Shown here in pieces: positions 42,555-51,414 of a stretch of DNA of 64,000 nt. The notes under the pieces were generated by a model. It did no database searches and was not told the DNA's origin. It worked only from the letters and a program-made list of their open reading frames with translations. A program made the translations under genes and the position numbers. Origin of the DNA: JAAXHB01 sp965214945 (GTDB taxonomy: Bacteria > Actinomycetota > Acidimicrobiia > Acidimicrobiales > Aldehydirespiratoraceae); the NCBI GenBank assembly GCA_965214945.1, contig OZ244029.1, forward strand, positions 1,612,001-1,676,000, read 5' to 3'. Position 1 is the first letter of the stretch. Each line of letters opens with the position of its first letter.

Positions 42555-43439
42555 ATGCCACACGCACTCACCAACGACAGCACGCGATTGTACTTCGAGC
42601 AGGAGGGATCAGGGGTCCCGATCGTCTTCGTGCACGAATTCGCCGGGGACCATCGCAGCTGGGAACCCCAGATGCGACGCTTCGCCCGAACCCATCGCTG
42701 CATCACCTTCGCCGCGCGGGGGTATCCCCCGTCCGACGTGCCTCGATCACCCGAGAGCTACTCGATGGACCGAGCGACCGACGACGTCGTCGCGATCCTC
42801 GACCACCTCGAGATCGACCGCGCCCACATCGTCGGACTCTCAATGGGCGGATTCACTGCACTCCACATGGTGCTTCGCTACCCCGAGCGAACCCTGTCGG
42901 CCGTCGTAGCCGGAGCCGGCTACGGAGCCCACCCCGACGCTCGCCCACATTTCGTCGAGGAGTGTCGCACCATCGCGACGGCATTCGAGACCGAAGGCAG
43001 CGCCGGGGTTGCACCCCGATATGCCGCCGGCCCAGCGAGAGTCCAATTCCGCAACAAAGACCCGCGCGGCTGGAAGGAGTTCGCCGAGCGCCTCGCCAGC
43101 CACGACGCTGCCGGCGCTGCCCTCACGATGCGCGGCGTACAGATGGAACGCCCTTCGCTCTACGACCTCCGAGACGCGATGGGCGCTATCAGCCTCCCGC
43201 TGCTGATCATCAACGGCGACGAGGATGAAGGCTGCCTCGAGGCAGGGATCATGATGAAGCGGATCATCCCAACCGCCGGACTCCAGATTCTTCGACGCAC
43301 CGGCCACACCAGCAATCTCGAAGAACCCGAGGCCTTCAACGACGCCCTCGCCGACCTCTTCGCGTGGGCCGAGGCAGACAAGAGCTGGCAACGCGACCCG
43401 GCCTCGCTGGCGACGAGCACGACAGGCATGACCGAATGA
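42555..43439 (+). CDS. Alpha/beta hydrolase
   Basis: A 294-residue alpha/beta hydrolase. The nucleophile is Ser96 in 'VGLSMGGFTALH', the oxyanion region is 'VHEFAGDHRSW', the acid is in 'IINGDEDEG' and the His in 'RTGHTSNLEEPEAFN'. Relatives hydrolyse esters, lactones, C-C bonds or thioesters. It heads the five-gene plus-strand operon to 47685 and overlaps the B12-domain gene by 4 bases (ATGA). It could open a lactone or release an acid for the CoA-transferase. Confidence 0.85.
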   Translation: MPHALTNDSTRLYFEQEGSGVPIVFVHEFAGDHRSWEPQMRRFARTHRCITFAARGYPPSDVPRSPESYSMDRATDDVVAILDHLEIDRAHIVGLSMGGFTALHMVLRYPERTLSAVVAGAGYGAHPDARPHFVEECRTIATAFETEGSAGVAPRYAAGPARVQFRNKDPRGWKEFAERLASHDAAGAALTMRGVQMERPSLYDLRDAMGAISLPLLIINGDEDEGCLEAGIMMKRIIPTAGLQILRRTGHTSNLEEPEAFNDALADLFAWAEADKSWQRDPASLATSTTGMTE

Positions 43440-43831
43440 TTCGCATTCTGGTCGCCAAGCCCGGCCTCGACGGTCATGACCGGGGTGCCAAGGTCATCAG
43501 CCGAACATTGAGAGACAGCGGGTTCGAGGTCATCTACACCGGCCTCCACCAATCAATCGAGTCGATTGCCGCCGCTGCGGAACAGGAAGATGTCGCCCTC
43601 ATCGGTCTGTCGGTCCTGTCCGGCGCGCACGTCGCCTACACACAGGAGCTGCGCAACAGGCTCGACGAGATCGGCCTTACAGACGTACCGATCGTCGTCG
43701 GTGGAATTATCCCGCCACGCGACGAACACAGCCTTCGCGAAGCGGGCGCCGCTGACATCTTTCCACCCAACACGAACCTGCTTCAGATTCCCGATCGGAT
43801 CCGAGCGCTCGTAGAGGAGAAATCGGCGTGA
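43436..43831 (+). CDS. Methylmalonyl-CoA mutase small (B12-binding) subunit
   Basis: A 131-residue stand-alone cobalamin-binding domain. 'GLDGHDRGAKV' contains the DxHxxG motif whose His14 is the lower axial ligand to cobalt; 'GLSVLSGAH' and 'VVGGIIPP' complete the family pattern. It must pair with the catalytic subunit encoded at 39979-41607. The split arrangement resembles archaeal and some acyl-CoA mutases of bacteria. ATG 43436 overlaps the hydrolase stop, and its own stop overlaps the CoA-transferase start (GTGA). Confidence 0.92.
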   Translation: MIRILVAKPGLDGHDRGAKVISRTLRDSGFEVIYTGLHQSIESIAAAAEQEDVALIGLSVLSGAHVAYTQELRNRLDEIGLTDVPIVVGGIIPPRDEHSLREAGAADIFPPNTNLLQIPDRIRALVEEKSA

Positions 43832-45060
43832 CCGTCGGTCCACTTGAGGGTCTGCGTGTCATCGACATGACGATGTACGTGTCGGGACCAATGTGTACCC
43901 AGATGCTAGCCGAACTCGGCGCGGAGGTAATAAAGGTCGAACGACCACCCCACGGCGACATCTATCGGCTCCAGGGTCCCGACTTCATCAACGACCAATC
44001 CGTGTCGTTCCTCGCCATGAACAGGGGCAAGAAGTCGATCGTGGTGGACCTCAAGACCACAGAAGGACTCGACATCGTCCATAGCCTCCTGCGCTCCGCC
44101 GACGTCTTCGTCCACAACTTCAAGCCCGGCACCGCCGACCGCCTTGGTCTGGGTCGCGACCATGTCGCTGCCGTCTCACCCCGCGTCGTCTGGGCCGCAC
44201 TCTCGGGGTACGGCAACGCCGGCCCACGAGGCGCCGATGGCGGCTACGACCTCGTCATTCAGGGGGAACTGGGCCTCATGGAGGCAACCGGCTACCCGGA
44301 TCGTCCCCCGGCGAAGGCCGGATATGCGGTCGTCGATATCACCTCCGGAACGGTCCTCGCCATCGGTGTGCTCGCCGCGCTTCGGGAGCGAGACAAAACC
44401 GGGATCGCTCCCCCGGTGGAGTCGTCGCTCTACGAGGTTGCGACAACGATGGGAACGATCCTGGCCGAGCGCTACCTCGCCACCGGCGAGCTGCCGGAGC
44501 GCAACGGATCGGCGTCGTCGCTGTTCGCGCCCTACCAGGCCTACCGGACCGCCGACGGCTACGTGACCGTCGGCGCAACCGGCCCCCCGGGCGCTTTCGA
44601 TCTCTTCTGCGAGGCGATCGGAGCCGCCGAACTGATCGACCGCGAAGAGTATGCCGACAACGCCGGACGCGTCGCCAACCAGGACCAGCTACGCGTCGAG
44701 ATAGAAGCCCACACCGCGCATCACCCGACAGCGCACTGGGTGAAGACGTTCACCGAACTGGGTATGCCGGCCGGACCGATTCGGTCGATCGGGGAGGGTC
44801 TCGACTCCGCCCAGACCAAAGCTCTGGGTCTCGTTGTCGATCTCGAGCACACCGCTCTCGGCTCGTATCGGTCGCTGCGCAACCCCATCCGATTGGCTCC
44901 ACCGCGCCGCCAGGTCCGCGGCGCTCCACTGCTCGGAGAGCACACCCTAGAGCTGCTGGGCGACCTCGGACGCAGCGACGATGAGATCACGGCGCTCACC
45001 GAATCCGGTGTGGTCGCAACCACGTCGAGCCACGAATCGGGTGCGGAAACCGATCGATGA
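43828..45060 (+). CDS. CaiB/BaiF family III CoA-transferase
   Basis: A 410-residue family III CoA-transferase: 'LRVIDMTMYVSGPMCTQMLA' and 'LGAEVIKVERPPHGD' at the N-terminus, 'MNRGKKSIVVDLKT', then 'GGYDLVIQGELGLMEATG' around the catalytic Asp and 'PAKAGYAVVDITSG'. It moves CoA between an acyl-CoA and a free acid. In this operon the likely role is to activate the pathway acid, for example with succinyl-CoA as donor, towards the CoA ester that the mutase ultimately uses. The start is GTG in a 4-base overlap. Confidence 0.88.
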   Translation: MTVGPLEGLRVIDMTMYVSGPMCTQMLAELGAEVIKVERPPHGDIYRLQGPDFINDQSVSFLAMNRGKKSIVVDLKTTEGLDIVHSLLRSADVFVHNFKPGTADRLGLGRDHVAAVSPRVVWAALSGYGNAGPRGADGGYDLVIQGELGLMEATGYPDRPPAKAGYAVVDITSGTVLAIGVLAALRERDKTGIAPPVESSLYEVATTMGTILAERYLATGELPERNGSASSLFAPYQAYRTADGYVTVGATGPPGAFDLFCEAIGAAELIDREEYADNAGRVANQDQLRVEIEAHTAHHPTAHWVKTFTELGMPAGPIRSIGEGLDSAQTKALGLVVDLEHTALGSYRSLRNPIRLAPPRRQVRGAPLLGEHTLELLGDLGRSDDEITALTESGVVATTSSHESGAETDR

Positions 45061-46481
45061 TCGAAGGCGCCGCGGCCCCGACCGCGGAGGCAGTCCCCAG
45101 CGGCCAGGTCGACGTGTTGATCGCTGGTGCCGGCAATGCAGCCATGTGCGCCGCGATCGAGGCCGCACGTCGCGGCAAGTCGGTCCTCGTGGTCGAGGTC
45201 GCCCCACGACACATGCGGGGCGGCAACACTCGCCACACGCGCAACATGCGCCTCGCTCACCATGAAGCGAACGAGATCTTCTCCGGCTCATATCCACCGA
45301 CAGAGCTCCTAGCCGACCTCCACGCCGTCGTCGGGCCCGACAGCGACGACGATCTCGCTCAGCTACTCGTCCACGAATCGGTCGAGATGTTCGACTGGAT
45401 GCAGTCGCTCGGCGTCCGCTTCCAGCCCTCACTCGCGGGGACACTGAGCCTCGGGAGGACAAACGCCTTCTTCCTAGGAGGAGGCCGAGCGATGCTCAAC
45501 GCCCTGCACCGTACAGCCGCACAACTCGGAGTCGAGGTCCGGTACGACACGGAGCTCGTCGACATCGACCTCGACCGCAACACCGGAGAGTGCGTTGCGG
45601 CATGGATCAAATCCCTCGGGCGCCGCACCCGCATTCGCACCGGCGCATTCATTGCCGCATCCGGCGGTTTCGAGGCCAACCTCGAGTGGCTGAGGGAATA
45701 CTGGGGTCCCGCCGCCGAGAACTTCATCGTTCGCGGAACCCCGTTCAATCGCGGCCGAACACTGGAGATCCTCCGTGACCGCGGAATCGAGCTCGTGGGC
45801 GACCCCAAGCAATGCCATGCAGTGGCCGTCGACGGGCGGTCGCCGCAGTTCGACGGCGGCATCGTCACTCGGCTTGACTGTGTCCCGTTCGGAATCGTCG
45901 TCAATCAAGCGGGACACCGCTTCTACGACGAGGGCGAAGACTTTTGGCCCAAGCGCTACGCGGTCTGGGGCCGCATGGTCGCCATGCAGCCCGACCAGGT
46001 CGCCCATGTAATCATCGATGCAAGCTCGATCGACCTCTTCATGCCATCGGTGTTCCCACCCGAGCGCGCTGACTCCCTAGAGGAACTGGCTGAGGCGGTC
46101 GGCCTCAACCCGACAACGCTCACCAACACGGTCACCGAGTTCAACCAGGCATGCACGCCGGGCACCTTTGACAGCACAACCCACGACGACTGCCGCACGA
46201 CCGCCCTCGATCCCCCAAAGAGCCATTGGGCCCGTCCCATCGTGCAACCACCCTTCTTCGCCTACACCCTCCGCTGCGGCATCACTTTCACCTACCTCGC
46301 CGTGAGGGTGGACCGCGACGGTCGGATGAAGATGGCCAACGGCAACGCCTCGCCGAACGCTTTCGCCGCCGGCGAGATCATGGCCGGCAACATTCTCGAT
46401 CGGGGCTACCTCGCGGGCCTGGGAATGACAATCGGCAGTGTCTTCGGGCGCCTCGCCGGGAGAGGAGCAGCCGGTGTCTGA
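45057..46481 (+). CDS. tcuA: FAD-dependent tricarballylate dehydrogenase-like flavoprotein
   Basis: A 474-residue FAD_binding_2 (fumarate-reductase/TcuA) protein. The dinucleotide fold 'VLIAGAGNAAMCAAIEA' is near residue 20, 'GGNTRHTRNMR' follows as in TcuA, and 'AAGEIMAGNILDRGYLAGLG' with 'MTIGSVFGRLAG' closes the protein. TcuA dehydrogenates tricarballylate to cis-aconitate. Here the neighbours (CoA-transferase, mutase) suggest a different dicarboxylate or tricarboxylate. It overlaps both neighbours and is followed by its usual partner TcuB. The symbol reflects family, not proven substrate. Confidence 0.82.
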   Translation: MIEGAAAPTAEAVPSGQVDVLIAGAGNAAMCAAIEAARRGKSVLVVEVAPRHMRGGNTRHTRNMRLAHHEANEIFSGSYPPTELLADLHAVVGPDSDDDLAQLLVHESVEMFDWMQSLGVRFQPSLAGTLSLGRTNAFFLGGGRAMLNALHRTAAQLGVEVRYDTELVDIDLDRNTGECVAAWIKSLGRRTRIRTGAFIAASGGFEANLEWLREYWGPAAENFIVRGTPFNRGRTLEILRDRGIELVGDPKQCHAVAVDGRSPQFDGGIVTRLDCVPFGIVVNQAGHRFYDEGEDFWPKRYAVWGRMVAMQPDQVAHVIIDASSIDLFMPSVFPPERADSLEELAEAVGLNPTTLTNTVTEFNQACTPGTFDSTTHDDCRTTALDPPKSHWARPIVQPPFFAYTLRCGITFTYLAVRVDRDGRMKMANGNASPNAFAAGEIMAGNILDRGYLAGLGMTIGSVFGRLAGRGAAGV

Positions 46482-47685
46482 AGAACTGCAATCACCGAGA
46501 CCGCCGAACACAGCTTCGCGACAGTCGCACGCGTCGGAGCTACTCACGGAAGCCGACCGCATCATGACCATCTGCAACGCGTGCCGCTACTGCGAGGGCC
46601 TGTGCGCTGTCTTTCCGGCTATGGAGCGACGCAGGATCTTCGGTGACGGAGACCTAGACCAGTTGGCCAATCTCTGCCACAACTGCGGGGCGTGCCTCTA
46701 TGACTGTCAGTACGCACCACCCCACGAGTTCCAGGTAGGTGTACCCGAGACGCTGGCAGCCCTAAGACGCGAGTCCTGGCGCCGCTACTCATGGCCCCAG
46801 TTCATGGCCAAGGCCTACGACAGAAACGCTACTGCCACAGCCAGTGCGCTAACCGCGGCGGTCGCGGGATTCATCGTCTTGGTCGCGGTGCGACTAGACG
46901 GCGATATCGCCCAAGCTCACACCGGCGAGGGCGCGTTCTACGAGGTGATACCTCACGGCCTCATGGTGGTTGTGTTCGTGTCCGCCCTCGTCCTCGCAGC
47001 AATCGCGTTGGGCGTATCGCTTCGTCGATTCTGGGGATCAATCGAGGGAGCGCCAATGCGTCTGCCTGAACTCAAGGCTGCAGCACGCTCCGCCAACACG
47101 CTCGAGTATCTCGACGGAGGAGGCGCTGGTTGCATGAACGACGACGAGGATCCGACCGACACCCGCCGCCGGTACCACCACTTGACCTATTACGGATTCA
47201 TGGCGTGCTTGGCGTCGACCACACTGGCCGCTGTCCTCGAGACAGGATTCGAGCAAACAGCTCCGTACCCGCTGTGGCACCCAGTGGTCATCCTCGGCAC
47301 CATCGGCGGTGCCGGCCTCATCGCCGGGCCTGCGGGCCTGCTGGCCGCAAAGCGGCGTCGAGATCCCCAGCTCGGTGATCCGGACTCCCGTTCACTCGAC
47401 ACGACGCTCATCGCCATGATGATGCTGCTGAGCGTCACCGGATTCGGAGTGCTGGTACTCCGAAGCACCGGAGCCATGCCGCTCATGTTGGCAATTCATC
47501 TCGGGGTCGTGTTCGCATTCTTCGTCACCATCCCGTACAGCAAGTTCGTCCACGGCTTCTATCGCTACTTGGCCCTCGTTAAGGAACACCAGGAGCGTTC
47601 TCCCCGTCAGCGTCGATCGAGTGAGGACACAGCAGTCTTGGCATTCCAATCGTCGTTTCATCCTGGCTCGTCGCCGTACCGATGA
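46474..47685 (+). CDS. tcuB: TcuB-like membrane electron-transfer protein (4Fe-4S and haem-type helices)
   Basis: About 403 residues. The N-terminal half has two ferredoxin-like cysteine clusters, 'CNACRYCEGLC' and 'CHNCGACLYDC', and the C-terminal half has five to six hydrophobic helices with spaced His residues. This is the TcuB/CitB architecture that reoxidises the FAD of TcuA and passes electrons to the membrane quinone pool. GTG 46474 is chosen because GAGGAG lies 7 bases upstream; it overlaps the flavoprotein gene by 8 bases. It is the last gene of the operon. Confidence 0.85.
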   Translation: MSEELQSPRPPNTASRQSHASELLTEADRIMTICNACRYCEGLCAVFPAMERRRIFGDGDLDQLANLCHNCGACLYDCQYAPPHEFQVGVPETLAALRRESWRRYSWPQFMAKAYDRNATATASALTAAVAGFIVLVAVRLDGDIAQAHTGEGAFYEVIPHGLMVVVFVSALVLAAIALGVSLRRFWGSIEGAPMRLPELKAAARSANTLEYLDGGGAGCMNDDEDPTDTRRRYHHLTYYGFMACLASTTLAAVLETGFEQTAPYPLWHPVVILGTIGGAGLIAGPAGLLAAKRRRDPQLGDPDSRSLDTTLIAMMMLLSVTGFGVLVLRSTGAMPLMLAIHLGVVFAFFVTIPYSKFVHGFYRYLALVKEHQERSPRQRRSSEDTAVLAFQSSFHPGSSPYR

Positions 47686-47743
47686 GCCGCCCGGAGTCTT
47701 GAAGCCGCGGGCCATCACGCGTGTTGGGAAATGGTGGCAATCA

Positions 47744-48041
47744 ACTGACGACTAGATCGACACGTCGAATCTCAAGGCTTGTCAAATCCTTGTCATCGGG
47801 TGCCGAGATGTCCAAACCCTCTTGGAGCTGAAAGAACAGGTCGAGACTGTCGCCAACAAGCACATGGCGGTGTCGTTGATGACTTGGTATCAGTAAGATT
47901 GAGCAAGAAGACTCTGTCATCGCGAAACATGAGTGGCCCCGACCCGAACCCTCCTTGAGGATCGTTGGGCGACGCCGGGCCGAGGTCGCTCTGGTCAAGC
48001 CATACAGTGACCGCATCTGTGTCGTTGAGGTCATCGCCCAC
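47744..48041 (-). pseudogene. Possible frameshifted hypothetical gene
   Basis: On the minus strand 'DDLNDTDAVTVWLDQSDLG' continues through 'PLMFRDDRVFLLNLTDT', then changes frame near 47880. It resumes as 'HVLVGDSLDLFFQLQEGLD' and 'ISAPDDKDLTSLEIRRVDLV', ending at 47744. Together these read like one soluble protein of about 100 residues, broken by a frameshift and without a clear start. I do not recognise the family. The surrounding 47686-48090 stretch holds nothing else. Confidence 0.3.
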
Positions 48042-48089
48042 CCTGGCCGCTGCCGAGCCCTGTTCACCTGGAATAACACCTGGTCGCGT

Positions 48090-48544
48090 CGAACCCCCGC
48101 CAGCGCGAGCTTCGCGCCGCGCTCGGACGTGACAAACTGTTCATCGTGGTCGTTGATGTCTTTCCGACCGACACCGCCGACTACGCCGACGTCGTGTTGC
48201 CCGCCGCTGGGACGATCTGGCCAGACGAAGCGCCCACCACCGCGTTCGCCGAGGGCCGGTTCGCCACGCCAAACGGCAAGCTCCAGCTTGCTGGCTCGAT
48301 CTTCGAAACCGTTGGGCTTGCGGCCGTTCCATCGGCGGACGCGGACGCACCACCCCCCACCGGGCACGTTCAGACTGTTGAGTCCGGCGGACCCGTTGAC
48401 GATGAACTCGAGCTACAGCAACGACCCACAGATCGAGCGGTCGACGGTGCCAACGTGAACGCTCTCACCGATACCGCCCGGACTGACATCGGCGACAGCT
48501 CCGCGATCCACTCACTCGTCGTCGAAATCCAGCCCCATGAGTGA
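48090..48544 (+). pseudogene. Remnant of a molybdopterin oxidoreductase (C-terminal part, internal deletion)
   Basis: 'GRDKLFIVVVDVFPTDTADY' and 'ADVVLPAAG' are the pre-C-terminal motif of formate-dehydrogenase/assimilatory-nitrate-reductase-type molybdoenzymes. After a short linker, 'GRFATPNGKLQLAGS' matches the start of the molydopterin-binding C-terminal domain. About 100 residues that normally lie between them are missing, and the N-terminal three quarters of the gene is absent. No start codon or ribosome binding site is convincing. It overlaps the following acetyltransferase gene by 8 bases. Confidence 0.6.
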
Positions 48545-49238
48545 TGACCGCAACAACGAGTGGGGCCAGCCGGTGGGCCTCGACCTCGGTGGGTGGTCCC
48601 CGCCCACCACACCGCCCCGAAAGCCACTCGTCGGCCAAGTGATCAGGCTCGTCCCGGTCGATCTCGACGTGCACCCGGACGCATTGTTCCCCGCGTACGA
48701 GGCTTCACCCGATTCTCTTTGGACGTACTTGCCGTACGGCCCGGTCGCCAACGCCGCCGACCTCCGGGAGGTCATGGCGGAGCTCGATGGGTTGCCGGAC
48801 TGGCAGGTGTATGTGGTCGAGCGGGAATCGGAGGCACAGACCGAGGCGCTCGGGTTCCTCTGCTATCTGCGTATCGACCCTCGGGGTGGGGTCATCGAGA
48901 TCGGCGGCATCACCCTGTCGAATGCACTCCAACGCACCCGAGCCGCCACCGAAACGATGTATCTCCTCATCGCGCACGCGTTCGATCTCGGGTACCGGCG
49001 CGTCGAATGGAAGTGCGACGCACTCAACGCCCCGTCGGTTCGCGCTGCCGAACGGCTCGGCTTCGTCTATGAAGGCACCTTCCGGCAGGCAACCCACTAC
49101 AAAGGCCGCAATAGAGACACCGCCTGGTTCGCGATCATCGACAGCGACTGGCCCACACTCAACCACGAGTTCGAGCGCTGGCTCGCCGACGACAACTTCG
49201 ACGACGCGGGCGGCCAGCGAAGCCGCCTCCAACACTGA
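48537..49238 (+). CDS. GNAT-family N-acetyltransferase (RimJ/RimL-like)
   Basis: A 233-residue GNAT protein. 'EALGFLCYLRIDPRGGVIEI' is the central strand pair, 'TRAATETMYLLIAHAFDLGY' the acetyl-CoA-binding motif A region and 'RRVEWKCDALNAPSVRAAER' with 'LGFVYEGTFRQAT' the C-terminal motif B. RimJ/RimL-like enzymes acetylate protein N-termini, small amines or antibiotics. It appears intact amid decayed DNA and may belong to an older set of genes on the island. Confidence 0.85.
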   Translation: MSDDRNNEWGQPVGLDLGGWSPPTTPPRKPLVGQVIRLVPVDLDVHPDALFPAYEASPDSLWTYLPYGPVANAADLREVMAELDGLPDWQVYVVERESEAQTEALGFLCYLRIDPRGGVIEIGGITLSNALQRTRAATETMYLLIAHAFDLGYRRVEWKCDALNAPSVRAAERLGFVYEGTFRQATHYKGRNRDTAWFAIIDSDWPTLNHEFERWLADDNFDDAGGQRSRLQH

Positions 49239-49458
49239 GCCTCTCCTTCTGGCCGCACAACAAGCTGGGCCAAGCATGGCTTGGGCAGCCATCAGGACGG
49301 TCTAGACGACGAGGCGAGGTGGCAGGGTTCCGAGAAGCCAGTTGTTCTCGCTCGCACGAGACCACCACAAGGGCCAGAAGTCTCCGACAAGTGAGGCTCA
49401 ATGACTGACGTCGGAGTGCCGGTGCTTGTGACGATCGGCCTCGTCGTGTTCGCAGCCA

Positions 49459-50063
49459 CCTGGAGTTCCCCCGTAAGGAGCGGGAGGAGATCTCAAAGGG
49501 GTCTCGTGGCCGGGGAGTCGTTGCGATCGCGCGCCGCCCGGGTCGAGCGCCGTCGACGATCTCGCGCGAGGTCGCCCGGAACAAGGGCGTTCAGCGGTAT
49601 CGGGCAGTCGGATGCACACGACCGGGCCTGGTATCAAGCGCAACGACCGAAACGATGTCTTCTTGAGGCGAACCCGACGCTCGCAGCGTTCGTGTCCGAC
49701 CGGCTCGCCGTCGGCCGGCAGGAGCCGACGAGCGAGCCCAGGCTGGCCATTGGGAAGGTGATCTCGTCCTTGGCAGAGGCCTCACCCAGATCGCGACGGT
49801 TGTCGACCGCGCTACCCGCTACTCGGTGCTGGTCCAGCTCGACGGGCGAGACATGGCGACAGTGACCGACCGGCTCTGCGATGAGATGAACCAGTTCCCC
49901 AACGCGCTACGGCGAACGCTCACCTGGGATCGGGACATGGAACTCGCCCGGCTACCGCGAGGTCACCGCACGCTGTGGACTGACATCCACTTCGCCGACC
50001 CGCGCAGCCCCTGGCAACGCGGAACCGACGAGAACACCAACGGCCTCTTACGCCACACAACCC
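49459..50063 (+). mobile_element. IS30-family transposase remnant
   Basis: Pieces of an IS30 transposase occur in changing frames. These are the HTH part 'APSTISREVARNKGVQRYRA', then 'WYQAQRPKRCLLEANPTLAA', then 'GHWEGDLVLGRG' with the first catalytic Asp, 'LTWDRDMELA' with the second and 'PWQRGTDENTNGLLR' with the catalytic Glu. A stop, at least two frameshifts and a deletion before the DDE domain make it inactive. I could not identify terminal inverted repeats. Confidence 0.75.
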
Positions 50064-50157
50064 CGCTGCCGCCCGACCGTGGGGCGTTAGGGCTCGGCAC
50101 GCTGGCTCGGCATTTCACATTGTCCTCGATCGTTGCTTCCCGCCGAACCGGATCTTG

Positions 50158-50874
50158 CTACAGCGCTTGGTCTGCTGGGCGAATTACTAGCTCGTTAACC
50201 GCGCATCTCGGAGGTAGATCCAGAACGAACTGCACGACCTGAGCAACGTCGTCAGGTTCCAACGGCACAACGTCCGCGACGATGGAGTCGATACCAGGGT
50301 GGCTGCGGACCATAGGAGTATCAACCAGGCCAGGCTCGATTACACAGACGCGAATCCCTGTCCCCGCGAGTTCTTTCCTTACGCAGTCGGCAAAGGCCAC
50401 GATCGCGTGTTTGCTTGCGACGTAGGCCGGTTCGCCCACGTAGGTCAGTCGGCCCGACGCCGATGCAATAACAACGATCGTGCCGGTCCCGGCCTCTCGC
50501 ATCGGTGGAATAGCCGACCGAATGAGGTGCATTGCGCCCAGTGCATTGACAGCCAGTGTCCATTCCCAGCGCTCTGGCACTGGCTCATCTGCCGGCCCTG
50601 GACAGCTGATGCCAGCACACGCCACAGCGGCCTCCAGCGGCGCAGTGACACAGGCCTCGGCGACAAGGTCATCAACCGCTCCCGCATCGGTCACGTCGAC
50701 CCGCCGCTGGTGGACCCGGGTGGAGGCTGCCGACGCCGGCTCAGTCTTGGCGCTTACGTCAGCAGCCCACAGGACACGATCTGAGCTCTCCAGGGCGGTG
50801 ACTATAGCAAGGCCGATACCGCTCGCCGCGCCAGTCACGACCACGCTCCGCTGGGACTTCACCACTCTGATCAC
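50158..50874 (-). CDS. Short-chain dehydrogenase/reductase
   Basis: A 238-residue classical SDR with 'VVVTGAASGIGLAIVTAL' for cofactor binding, 'ACAGIS' in place of NNAG, and the catalytic Ser-Tyr-Lys in 'VIASASGRLTYVGEPAYVAS' followed by Lys. An acidic residue after strand 2 ('AADVS') suggests NAD. The gene is complete, but its 3' end abuts the IS30 remnant. No close operon partner is intact, so its pathway is unknown. Confidence 0.85.
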   Translation of the reverse strand: MIRVVKSQRSVVVTGAASGIGLAIVTALESSDRVLWAADVSAKTEPASAASTRVHQRRVDVTDAGAVDDLVAEACVTAPLEAAVACAGISCPGPADEPVPERWEWTLAVNALGAMHLIRSAIPPMREAGTGTIVVIASASGRLTYVGEPAYVASKHAIVAFADCVRKELAGTGIRVCVIEPGLVDTPMVRSHPGIDSIVADVVPLEPDDVAQVVQFVLDLPPRCAVNELVIRPADQAL

Positions 50875-50984
50875 CTCAAAAAAGTCTGTCCAATGAAGGT
50901 TTGGCGGTTAGTCTGGGGCATGTTGGCACAATCATTGTCGGATGGCAAAGGGGAAAGCGAGACCGTCAGACCTGGCTGGTCGGT

Positions 50985-51410
50985 CGGTCCTGCTCAGCTG
51001 GCTACGGTCGCTTCGTCGAGCAAGTCCCACGTCGCACCGACGATTGTCGCCTGGTCGATCGCATAGTGGCTGTACAAGTCGCCAATGGTCTCTACCTGAC
51101 CGAAGTCATCCACACCCAGTTGTGTCGAGTCGGTCGCGAAGCAACTCGCCGCCCTCCATCGCGAATGCCTCTCTGAGCTTCCGTCCGTACTTGACTTGGA
51201 TGGTCTGCCAGCCGACCGCCTCGAACATCGAATGAACTCGCTCCACAGCGATGCCCGGGATGACCCCGTCGAGCGACTGTCTATTCAGGTCGATTACCCA
51301 AAGAACCTCGCCAAGTGAGCTCACCATGGGGTCGTTTAGGGCTTCCCATACCGCGCCCTAGTCGAGCTCGGCGTCCCAAGCAAGGTGATATGCCTGCCGC
51401 GAGTCGACGT
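50985..51410 (-). pseudogene. Remnant of a pyruvate dehydrogenase E1 / transketolase-like gene
   Basis: On the minus strand 'RQAYHLAWDAELD' runs into a TAG where homologues have Tyr, then continues in frame as 'VWEALNDPMVSSLGEVLWVI' and 'DLNRQSLDGVIPGIA', followed by 'GWQTIQVKYGRKLREAF'. This is the conserved core of the homodimeric pyruvate dehydrogenase E1 family. After a frameshift the C-terminal motif 'DDFGQVETIGDLYSHYAID' appears near 51100-51040. The TPP-binding domain and most of the protein are gone. Confidence 0.7.
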
Positions 51411-51414
51411 CGTT

